Notes under the pieces: model-generated | Database searches by the model: none | Told to the model about the DNA's origin: nothing | The model's input: only the letters and a program-made list of their open reading frames with translations | NCBI GenBank assembly: GCA_013289955.1 | Contig: JABCYZ010000020.1 | Coordinates: 1 to 64,000 of the forward strand | Length of the DNA stretch: 64,000 bases | Reading direction: 5' to 3' | Source: Acidobacteriota bacterium | GTDB lineage: Bacteria > Acidobacteriota > Terriglobia > Acidiferrales > UBA7541 | Shown here: one piece after another, positions 38,244 to 45,290 of the stretch | Layout of the letters: each line of letters starts with the position of its first letter | How positions within the stretch are numbered: the first letter of the stretch is position 1 | Translations under genes and position numbers: made by a program

Positions 38244-38987
38244 ATGTCGCTGGTTAATCGCGTGGCGCTGATTACTGGAGGAAGCCGCGGAATCGGGCGG
38301 GGGATCGCCGTCCGACTGGCGCAGGAAGGGGCGCGCATCGCGATCTCTTATCGCTCCAACAAGACGGCCGCGCAGCAGGCGCTTCGCCAACTGCAGGCGA
38401 GCGGCGCGGATTGCGTTGCCGTGGAAACGGATGTCACCGATCCTGTGAAGGCGGAGCAACTTGTACAGGCCGTTGCGGATCGCTACGGCCGGATCGATAT
38501 TGTTGTCAACAATGTGGGGGGATTTCGCTGGGGCACTCTGGCCGAATCCTCGCTCGAGGATTGGGAAGGCATCTTTACGTCGAATTTGTCGAGTGTAGTG
38601 TATGTCAGCCGGGCGTCGCTGCCGCACATGCGGCGCGGGCGCTGGGGCCGCATCGTGAACCTTGGAGCGGTGGGTGCGGAGAGAGCGTTCGGCCAGGCCA
38701 AGATTTCCGCGTATGCCGCTGCCAAGGCCGCGGTGGTGGCACTTTCGCGCTCGCTCGCGCTCGAAGAGGCGAAGAACGGCATCACTGTCAATGTAGTGAA
38801 TCCTTCGAGCATAGATGAAAAAGAACTGACGCTTAGCGAGGCGCGGCGCATGCGCGACGCGCGATTTCCCATTGGCCGTCCGCCGACCGTCGAAGATGTG
38901 GCGGCCGCGGTGGCGTTTTTTGTGTCAGACGAAGCAGAGTATGTGACTGGCCAGGTGGTGAATGTCAGCGGAGGATGGATGCTCTGA
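38244..38987 (+). CDS. Short-chain dehydrogenase/reductase (FabG-like)
   Basis: 247 aa from the ATG at 38244, preceded by AGGAGAAG; the frame runs slightly upstream through non-ATG starts. Classical SDR: NAD(P)-binding TGGSRGIGRGI near residues 12-22, NNVGG near 92, catalytic Ser in LGAVGAE, and YAAAKAA with Tyr/Lys near 156-160. An NPSSIDEKEL loop follows and the C-terminus GQVVNVSGGWML is of the FabG kind. The Ser region reads NLGAVGAERAFGQAKISAYAAAKA, so the usual Ser of the triad may be shifted or replaced by nearby residues. Substrate unknown, as there is no fatty-acid gene nearby. Confidence 0.88.
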   Translation: MSLVNRVALITGGSRGIGRGIAVRLAQEGARIAISYRSNKTAAQQALRQLQASGADCVAVETDVTDPVKAEQLVQAVADRYGRIDIVVNNVGGFRWGTLAESSLEDWEGIFTSNLSSVVYVSRASLPHMRRGRWGRIVNLGAVGAERAFGQAKISAYAAAKAAVVALSRSLALEEAKNGITVNVVNPSSIDEKELTLSEARRMRDARFPIGRPPTVEDVAAAVAFFVSDEAEYVTGQVVNVSGGWML

Positions 38988-39037
38988 GAGGGATGCTCTC
39001 GAAAGCCTCCCCGCGAGCCCGGCCGGAATTCCTTTCT

Positions 39038-40657
39038 ATGAAAGCACTTACTGCAGCCGAGATGCGCGAAGTCGATCGGCTTACAACCGAGCTATCGGGC
39101 ATTCCCGGTTCACAATTAATGGAAAACGCCGGGCGGGCCGCCGCGGACGCCGTCTGGCGGCGCATTGCGGGCTGTGGCGTCGACGAACGGGTGCGGGTGG
39201 CCGTGCTGTGCGGCAAGGGTAATAACGGAGGGGATGGATTCGTGGCGGCGCGCCATTTGAAGGACCAGAAACTGTCAACCTGCGTAGTTCTGTTCGGGAA
39301 AAAAGAAGATGTTCGCGGGGACGCCGGGAAAAACCTCGCGAGATGGCTGGAAACCGGCGGAGAAGTCGAGTACGTGGAGGGGGAGTCGGACTGGGAGCGG
39401 GCTTGGGGTCGCGTGCGCGAGTCGCACGTGATCGTGGATGCGATGCTCGGGACGGGCCTGAAAGGTGCAGCGAGCGGGGCGATTGCCGCGGCTATTACGG
39501 CCGTAAATGAGGCATCACGCAAGGCGACAGGAAGCTGGCCGGCACTGATTCTGGCGGTGGATATCGCTTCGGGATTGCCTTCCGATGGAGAGGCTCCGGG
39601 AGGGCCGGTGCTCGCGGCCCACGCAACGACGACTTTCACCGCGCCGAAGGTCGGGCAACTGACCGGTGCGGGAGCGGAAATGTGCGGAACACTGGAAGTC
39701 GCCCAGATTGGTTCTCCGGCGAAACTGGTTGAAGAGACTGGCAAGAGCCTATTGCGCTGGGTAGGGCCGGACGAATTTGCTCCTATGCCGCTCGTGCGGG
39801 CAGCGGGTTCACACAAGGGAACGTTCGGGCACGCCGTGATTGCCGCCGGCTCGCGCGGAAAATCGGGAGCGGCCGTGCTGGCAGGATACGCGTGTTTGCG
39901 TACGGGCGCGGGATTGACGACGATTGCCGTGCCGGATGAGGTTCAACCGGTGGTGGCGGAGGCTCATGCGGAGTACATGACCGAGCCGCTGCTCTCGACC
40001 AAGACAGGAGGGATCGCGGCCGCGAACGCTTCGTCGGGACGAATCACGAAGCTGCTGGAGGACAAGGCGGTCGTAGCGATTGGACCTGGCATCGGGACAC
40101 ACGTGGAAACGCGCATGGTGGTGCAACAACTTGTGCGCGAGGCGCCGCTTCCGATTATTCTGGATGCGGATGGGTTGAATTGTTTTGACGGTGAGGCCTT
40201 TAAACTGGGGCAGCGAAAAACTCAATTTCTGGCCGTAACGCCCCATCCTGGAGAAATGGCCCGGCTTCTTGGCGCGAAGAACGCGGACGTGCAAAGCGAT
40301 CGCCTGAAAGCGGCGACCGAAGCTGCCAGGAAATGGAAGGCCCACGTTATTTTGAAGGGTTATCACACGATTCTTGCTGCTCCGGATGGACGTGTTTTCG
40401 TGAACACGACCGGTGGGCCGAGCCTGGCGAAGGGCGGCACGGGAGACGTATTGACAGGAGTGCTTGCGGCGCTGACGGCGCAATTCGGCACGGAGGACTG
40501 GCTCCGCGTTTTGGCGCTGGGCGTTTTTCTCCACGGTACGGCCGGAGACATACTCTCGCGCGAGGAGGACCCCTCCGGGATCCTGGCGCACCAGGTCGCA
40601 GGAGCGATTCCGGAAGCGCGGGAGTGGCTGCTTAAGGAGATACAATTCGGTGGCTGA
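39038..40657 (+). CDS. nnrD: Bifunctional NAD(P)HX epimerase/dehydratase
   Basis: 539 aa from the ATG at 39038 (MKALTAAEMREVDRLTTE), the usual N-terminus. An upstream ATG at 38975 overlaps the SDR gene and adds an unusual 21-residue leader. The N-terminal YjeF/NnrE domain has PGSQLMENAGRAAADAV and CGKGNNGGDGFVAARHL; the C-terminal carbohydrate-kinase-like NnrD domain has KGTFGHAVIAAGSRGKSGAAVLAGYACLRTGAGL, TPHPGEMARLL and KGGTGDVLTGVLA. The enzyme repairs hydrated NADH/NADPH. The tsaE start overlaps its end by 8 bases, a common linkage in bacteria. Confidence 0.94.
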   Translation: MKALTAAEMREVDRLTTELSGIPGSQLMENAGRAAADAVWRRIAGCGVDERVRVAVLCGKGNNGGDGFVAARHLKDQKLSTCVVLFGKKEDVRGDAGKNLARWLETGGEVEYVEGESDWERAWGRVRESHVIVDAMLGTGLKGAASGAIAAAITAVNEASRKATGSWPALILAVDIASGLPSDGEAPGGPVLAAHATTTFTAPKVGQLTGAGAEMCGTLEVAQIGSPAKLVEETGKSLLRWVGPDEFAPMPLVRAAGSHKGTFGHAVIAAGSRGKSGAAVLAGYACLRTGAGLTTIAVPDEVQPVVAEAHAEYMTEPLLSTKTGGIAAANASSGRITKLLEDKAVVAIGPGIGTHVETRMVVQQLVREAPLPIILDADGLNCFDGEAFKLGQRKTQFLAVTPHPGEMARLLGAKNADVQSDRLKAATEAARKWKAHVILKGYHTILAAPDGRVFVNTTGGPSLAKGGTGDVLTGVLAALTAQFGTEDWLRVLALGVFLHGTAGDILSREEDPSGILAHQVAGAIPEAREWLLKEIQFGG

Positions 40658-41069
40658 GGGGATTGTTACACGGTCATCCGAGGAAACGACAGCGTGGGGC
40701 AGGGAATTCGCGAGCAAGCTCAAAGCGCCAGTTCTCGTGCTCCTGACGGGGGACCTGGGAAGCGGGAAGACCACGTTGACGAAAGGGATCGTCGCCGGCC
40801 TGGGGGCGGCCAGCGAAGACGAGGTGACCAGTCCCACTTTTACGCTTGTTCACGTGTATGGAAAGACCGAGAAGGTTTACCACGCCGATTTGTACCGCAT
40901 CGAGAGCTTTCACGACTTTGAGACGCTGGGCCTGGAAGATGTATTTGCCAAACCGGCGGTGGTGATTTTGGAGTGGTCGGAGCGATTTCCTCTGCGGTTG
41001 CCGTGGCCGCAGGTCCGCATTCGGCTGGAGCATGCCGGTGGAGACGCGAGGCACATCTCTGTTCTGTAA
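40650..41069 (+). CDS. tsaE: tRNA threonylcarbamoyladenosine ATPase TsaE
   Basis: 139 aa P-loop protein required with TsaB and TsaD for t6A37 formation in ANN-decoding tRNAs. Starts with GTG at 40650, overlapping the preceding gene. Walker A is GDLGSGKTTLTKG near residues 34-46. SPTFTLVHVYG and the YHADLYRI plus LGLEDVF motifs follow, and VVILEWSERFP is the usual Walker-B-like segment. TsaB/TsaD are not in the window. Length is normal. Confidence 0.94.
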   Translation: MAEGIVTRSSEETTAWGREFASKLKAPVLVLLTGDLGSGKTTLTKGIVAGLGAASEDEVTSPTFTLVHVYGKTEKVYHADLYRIESFHDFETLGLEDVFAKPAVVILEWSERFPLRLPWPQVRIRLEHAGGDARHISVL

Positions 41070-41248
41070 CGTTCTCTGACTCCTCTCTTAAGTCCTGGAA
41101 CTTCGTGTGGCCGATTCGCCCCCTAACTCCTGTGTTGCTCTAGGCTTGCAGCGCGCTCCTTACTATCTCGTTACCGAAGCAGGCAGTTCTGTTGCGGCCG
41201 TTGTCGCACACTGCTAGCTTGGTGAGAACCCCTTCGGGTGGAGTGTGC

Positions 41249-43735
41249 ATGGCGGACGAGACTCTCACACTAGGCGTGGCAGAAGCGGCCCGGATCGAAC
41301 TGAAGAGCTACAGCGTCACGATTCCTATGGGGTCGTTGTCCATTGGCGTGGACAATATCCACCACGATGTCTTCCTTAGCCCCAAGTTTGTTCAGGCCGC
41401 GCGCGACTATTTGTTCGACTTGATTCGGCAGAGCACCAGCGCCACCTATTTTTCCGGCATCGAGTTGCGCAACAGGAAGAGCCTCGACAATACCGCGTTC
41501 CGCAAACTGCTCACGGACCTGTTGCAGAGTGCGCTCACCCAAGCCAAGTATTACAAAAACATTGAGATCGACCTCGTTTTCCGGCTTGGATTACTGAAAT
41601 TTCTCACCCAGGAACTGACCAATCAGTTCGCCAACCTGATCCTCGAGGGGAAGGAATGGGTTCGGCAGCGCGGCGAATACTTCGAGCGCAGCCAGCAAGC
41701 GCACGTGATTAAAGCGCGACTTTCGGAGCTGCAGTCAGCACGGCGGAAAGTGATCCGCGGCGTCGGACAGCAAGTGGCGCAGATGTTGGCTGATATCGAG
41801 GACAGTGTCATCACCAAAACGCGCCGGGCGCTTTTCGGCGACGATTTTTCACCACTATATGAACTGCTGAAGAACCGCTTGATTTTTCTTGATGGTGGAA
41901 AGGACGACGTTTTCTTTTTGGAGCACTACGTGTTGCTGGGCAATTATGCGCGTGACCCGGACCGCTTCGAGGCCATGGATGTGCTCTTTCAGGAATTTAT
42001 TTGCGAAGCAGGACTCACGATCGGCCAGGACCCGGCTTTCAGCGAGGCCAATCAGGCGCACAATGCTTTGCTCGAGCAAGCCGCCGGAATGCGTTCTGAG
42101 ATTGCCAGCCTGGAAGAACAGCGCGAGAACATCCGCAAGAAACTGGAACGGGGCGAGAGCTTTTTTAACAAATTTCTGAATTCTGCCGATCCCTCCGATT
42201 TGAAGGCTTCCCTGGCCGATATAGAAATGCGGCTAAAGCACCAGGAAGTGAAGCTCGAGGAGATGGGGCCGCAGATCGACGCTGCGAAGCAGAAGCTGGA
42301 CTATTTCAACAAGGATTACCGGGGCCGTCTTGGGGACTACCTGAATGATCCGGAGAACGCCAAGCGGCTTTTCGATGCATCGACGGGCGACACGGAGACT
42401 ACGGAAAAGGCGCGGCTGCTGGCGCAACTCGTTGATCGCCTGGAACAGCATGACGTGCTGTATCACGTGCTGGCGAGCTACGAGATTCGCCCTATCGCCC
42501 AGGATTACTGCCCTCCGGTCCACTTGCAGCAACTGCGGAAGGCGCTTGTTTCGAAAGACGAACTGAAACAGGTCGAACAAGTCCTTAAACACGTTCCAGC
42601 GAAGCAGCTTTCCCTGAAGCCGATCGAGGAGTTGTCGCGGAAGATCCGGAAGTATTCGCGGGAGGAAATGCAGGGCCTCGTACTGCGATTCGCGACGGAC
42701 TTTCTGCGTTTGCGCCGTGACCTTCGCGACGCAGAACACCTTACGACGTGCATGGAGCGCGTGCACCTGGTGACCACCGAGCAAGCGCGCGAGCTTTCGC
42801 GCTTGAATAACAAGCTCTACGAGTGCGTCCTGCAGGAAGAAGCCAAGACGCAAGAGGATCAAGTCGTCTCGCACGTGATTATTAAGGCGGACGTCCGCGG
42901 TTCGACCAAAATGACGCAAGACCTGCTGGCGCGCGGTCTTAGCCCGGCATCTCACTTCAGTTTGAACCTGCACGAGCCGGTGAAGAAATTGCTGGATCGT
43001 TTCGGGGCAAAGAAAGTATTCATCGAGGGCGATGCGGTAATACTAGCCATCTTTGAAACGGAGTCGACGCGCACGTATGCCCGAGCCGTCGCCAAGGCCT
43101 GCATTCTCTCGCGCCAGATCCTCGCGGTATGTAACTCTTATAACGATCGCGCGGCGGCAAGCGATCTCCCCGCGCTGGAGCTGGGTCTTGGGGTGGCGTT
43201 TCAGGGATCGGCGCCCACTTATTGGACAGACGGCGACTCGAAGATCATGATCTCGAAAGCGTTGAACCTGTCGGATCGACTCTCCGGTTGCGCGAAACTT
43301 GCCAAGCGCATGCTTTCGGGACAGAAGACGCACTTTTGCGTTTACCAGTTCCTGACGGCGATGGAAGGGGCTTCCGCCGAGGAATTGGACGAATTCCTCG
43401 TGCGCTATAACTTGAACGGCATCGAACTGAATGAGGAGGGTTTTCAGAAATTATCGGAAGAGATTTCGCTCGATTCCGTCGAGACAAAGCTGGAAATGCC
43501 GTGGGGCAAGGAAAATGTGATGCTGCACTACGGCGAAGTACCGATGGGAGAATCGGTGGAATTGCTGGTTCTGCGCAAGAGCCTTGCGCGCGAGCTTCTT
43601 CCCGACGGTAAAATCGGCGCAGCGTCTTCGCATCCCTACTACGAAGTGTGCACCAGCCCGAAGCTCTACGATTTGGTCGCGGCGCTGATTCGTACGAAAG
43701 CTACGGCCGGCACGATTGAAACTGTCCGCGCCTGA
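41249..43735 (+). CDS. Large coiled-coil protein with class III cyclase-like domain
   Basis: 828 aa from the ATG at 41249 with GGGTGGAG upstream; the frame extends 57 bases further to a weaker ATG. No signal peptide or membrane helix, so it is cytosolic. Residues about 1-540 are mostly helical, with coiled coil around 275-390 (for example RSEIASLEEQRENIRKKLERGE); I recognise no family there. Residues about 540-740 look like a class III nucleotide cyclase: D548 in KADVRGSTKM and D595 in FIEGDAVILAIFE (metal ligands), then N673 and R677 in ALNLSDRL, four apart as in true cyclases. The position normally holding the adenine-contacting Lys (or Glu in guanylate cyclases) appears to be Phe592, and the second selector is Ile. 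It lies alone between tsaE and selC. The product is unknown. Confidence 0.7.
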   Translation: MADETLTLGVAEAARIELKSYSVTIPMGSLSIGVDNIHHDVFLSPKFVQAARDYLFDLIRQSTSATYFSGIELRNRKSLDNTAFRKLLTDLLQSALTQAKYYKNIEIDLVFRLGLLKFLTQELTNQFANLILEGKEWVRQRGEYFERSQQAHVIKARLSELQSARRKVIRGVGQQVAQMLADIEDSVITKTRRALFGDDFSPLYELLKNRLIFLDGGKDDVFFLEHYVLLGNYARDPDRFEAMDVLFQEFICEAGLTIGQDPAFSEANQAHNALLEQAAGMRSEIASLEEQRENIRKKLERGESFFNKFLNSADPSDLKASLADIEMRLKHQEVKLEEMGPQIDAAKQKLDYFNKDYRGRLGDYLNDPENAKRLFDASTGDTETTEKARLLAQLVDRLEQHDVLYHVLASYEIRPIAQDYCPPVHLQQLRKALVSKDELKQVEQVLKHVPAKQLSLKPIEELSRKIRKYSREEMQGLVLRFATDFLRLRRDLRDAEHLTTCMERVHLVTTEQARELSRLNNKLYECVLQEEAKTQEDQVVSHVIIKADVRGSTKMTQDLLARGLSPASHFSLNLHEPVKKLLDRFGAKKVFIEGDAVILAIFETESTRTYARAVAKACILSRQILAVCNSYNDRAAASDLPALELGLGVAFQGSAPTYWTDGDSKIMISKALNLSDRLSGCAKLAKRMLSGQKTHFCVYQFLTAMEGASAEELDEFLVRYNLNGIELNEEGFQKLSEEISLDSVETKLEMPWGKENVMLHYGEVPMGESVELLVLRKSLARELLPDGKIGAASSHPYYEVCTSPKLYDLVAALIRTKATAGTIETVRA

Positions 43736-43745
43736 CCCCTATACT
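43716..43745 (+). promoter_or_regulatory. Promoter of the tRNA-Sec gene
   Basis: TTGAAA at 43716-43721 and TATACT at 43740-43745, 18 bases apart, each five of six to consensus. Six bases separate the -10 box from the first tRNA base (43752), the distance expected for a start close to the mature 5' end. The -35 box lies inside the last codons of the upstream cyclase-like gene. Confidence 0.65.
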
Positions 43746-43751
43746 CTGAGC

Positions 43752-43850
43752 GGAAGCGAAAGGGGTCCGGTGATCTTCCCGGCCTTCAAAGCCGGCGATT
43801 CGGTCCTTCGCGGGTCGAATGGTGGGTTCGACTCCCACACGCTTCCGCCA
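43752..43850 (+). tRNA. selC: tRNA-Sec (anticodon UCA)
   Basis: 99 bases including an encoded CCA. A 7-bp acceptor (GGAAGCG with CGCTTCC) plus a non-standard eighth pair, discriminator G. The anticodon stem is CCGGC/GCCGG around the loop CTTCAAA, giving anticodon TCA, which reads UGA. A long variable arm of about nine pairs (ATTCGGTCC with GGGTCGAAT, two G-U pairs) and the T arm GTGGG-TTCGACT-CCCAC are clear, as is the D-loop TCCGGTGA seen in selC of E. coli. The D stem is weak, with G-U pairs. Implies that the genome translates selenocysteine; selA, selB and selD are not in this window. Confidence 0.93.
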
Positions 43851-43895
43851 AAGTCTTGTTGATTCAGTTGCCCTTGTGGGGGCGTGAACTCAAAA

Positions 43896-43946
43896 TGGGG
43901 CCAGTTTGGGCGTGGTTTTGGACCCAAGTTGGCCCCACATTTTCTC
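43896..43946 (+). terminator. Probable intrinsic terminator after selC
   Basis: TGGGGCCA (43896-43903) pairs perfectly with TGGCCCCA (43930-43937), and an inner TTGGG/CCCAA pair extends the stem. ATTTTCTC follows. It lies about 45 bases beyond the tRNA-Sec CCA end and would end that transcript; the hairpin could also act against the leftward hydrolase gene. Confidence 0.5.
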
Positions 43947-44013
43947 GCCGAAATTACTTTTTTCTACGTGACCAGTCATCTAATCAGTGCCGACTCAGGT
44001 CTGGCCTTGGAAC

Positions 44014-44694
44014 TCACTGGATGACCGCGAGCGAATCCAATATTGCCGCCAACTCGACGGGTTGCGAGACGTGCGGCGCGTGGCCGGCTCTGATTTGAAT
44101 TGGTTCTGTCCGCAGTCTCTCGCGCGCAGCCTTTTCCCACCAAGCCGGATCTATAGTGCGATCATGGGTGCACGAGATGTAAGTGGAAGCCACGTCGGGC
44201 CACTTCCGCAGGGGACATTCCTCGGCCATGCCACCCCTGGCATTCATCAAGCGCAATGTGGAAAGCGCCCATTGCGCCACCTCGGAGGTGCAGTCGTGAA
44301 ACAGATAGTGAATAGCAAGTGACGCATCTTTTGTGGGATCCTTTCCCGGCCAGTCAGCACGGAACATCTGAGGATCTCTTCGAAACTGTGAAAGCAAACT
44401 CTCCCCGGGTTGTGGAATCACAGCGGCTAGGTAGACGAGCCGATCGACCGACGCGTAGTCTGGAACCAGCGGCAAAAAGAAGCCACTCGCGGAGTGCGCT
44501 ACAACCGTTGCCTTATTGACTCCCGCCAACGCTGCACCAACGACTTCAGCATATCGAGTCGCGCTTGCATCTGGTTCATCGGTCGGCAGGTCCACGCAGA
44601 TGCATTCATGCCCGCGAGCCCTCAACTGGGAAACCAAAAGTTCCCAGCCCCTCGGACTCTGCGTTGACCCGTGCACCAAGCAGTAGACGCTCAT
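44014..44694 (-). CDS. Alpha/beta hydrolase
   Basis: 226 aa from the ATG at 44694 (MSVYCLVHG); the frame runs 48 bases further upstream but adds only a basic stretch. Alpha/beta fold: the oxyanion segment VHGSTQSPRGW near 7-17, nucleophile Ser in VVAHSASGFF near residue 68, acid Asp in SCTHDRTIDP and terminal His in AGHAPHVSQP. The AHSASG elbow is a variant of GxSxG, resembling the hydroxynitrile-lyase/methylesterase-like branch of small hydrolases. Substrate unknown. It is divergent from the padR gene 235 bases away. Confidence 0.85.
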   Translation of the reverse strand: MSVYCLVHGSTQSPRGWELLVSQLRARGHECICVDLPTDEPDASATRYAEVVGAALAGVNKATVVAHSASGFFLPLVPDYASVDRLVYLAAVIPQPGESLLSQFRRDPQMFRADWPGKDPTKDASLAIHYLFHDCTSEVAQWALSTLRLMNARGGMAEECPLRKWPDVASTYISCTHDRTIDPAWWEKAARERLRTEPIQIRAGHAPHVSQPVELAAILDSLAVIQ

Positions 44695-44902
44695 GGATGA
44701 CCTCTTCCCGATTCTACTTCGGGCAAAGAACTTTTGCGCCAACGGCGGGCCGTCTTGCGCGTGCGCTGACGAAGGCGAGCGATCATCGAGAAGGGGTGAA
44801 AAGGCAAATCGAACTTATTAATGATCATCGCCGCGAAAGCATATGATCGGGTTACTGACTCGACCTTTCTTTCGGTGATTTGTGTCGTTGGGTGGACATC
44901 TT

Positions 44903-44942
44903 ACCCAAGTGTTGGCATACTTAGGTTAAATGATTACCCAAG
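44903..44942. promoter_or_regulatory. Candidate PadR operator with three half-sites
   Basis: An imperfect inverted repeat, ACCCAAGT (44903-44910) and ACTTAGGT (44919-44926), 8 bases apart and matching in seven of eight positions, ends 3 bases before the padR ATG. A third copy, TTACCCAAG, repeats exactly at 44934-44942, 33 bases (about three helical turns) from the first. This fits autoregulation by PadR. Inferred from symmetry and position. Confidence 0.45.
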
Positions 44943-45286
44943 AAACGAAAAATCGCCTTGAACTCCTTCAAGGCACGCTCGACCTCTTAATTCTGCGCAT
45001 TTTGATTTTTGGCTCGCAGCACGGCCAGGGGATTGCGCGCGCAATTCAACAAACGTCCGAAGAAGAACTTCTTGTCGAACACGGCGCACTCTATCCGGCA
45101 TTGCAACGCCTCGAGGCCAGGGGCTGGATATCTGCCAAGTGGGGAGTATCGATAAATAATCGGAAGGCCCGATTCTATTCACTGACTACGGCTGGCCGCA
45201 AACAACTCGTCAAAGAAACGACGAAGTGGAAGCGATTGACGGCAGCCATCGGGAGAATCTTGGGATCTCGAGCGGAAAGGAGCTAG
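44930..45286 (+). CDS. PadR-family transcriptional regulator
   Basis: 118 aa. A winged helix of the PadR type with a short C-terminal helix: LLQGTLDLLILRILIFGSQHGQGIARAI near the start, then EELLVEHGALYPALQRLEARGWISAKWG (recognition helix) and the wing NNRKARFYSLTTAGRKQL. The phrase LLQGTLDLLILR is common to the acidobacterial PadR proteins next to ADOP permeases. The start lacks a strong ribosome site, and the ADOP gene follows after only 4 bases, so PadR most likely controls that permease and itself through the repeats around its own start. Confidence 0.93.
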   Translation: MITQETKNRLELLQGTLDLLILRILIFGSQHGQGIARAIQQTSEEELLVEHGALYPALQRLEARGWISAKWGVSINNRKARFYSLTTAGRKQLVKETTKWKRLTAAIGRILGSRAERS

Positions 45287-45290
45287 GTCC

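Noticed and set aside
43739..43927. 62-codon minus-strand frame over the tRNA-Sec gene
   Set aside because: It is the antisense of selC; such frames recur with tRNA genes and have no ribosome site or domain.
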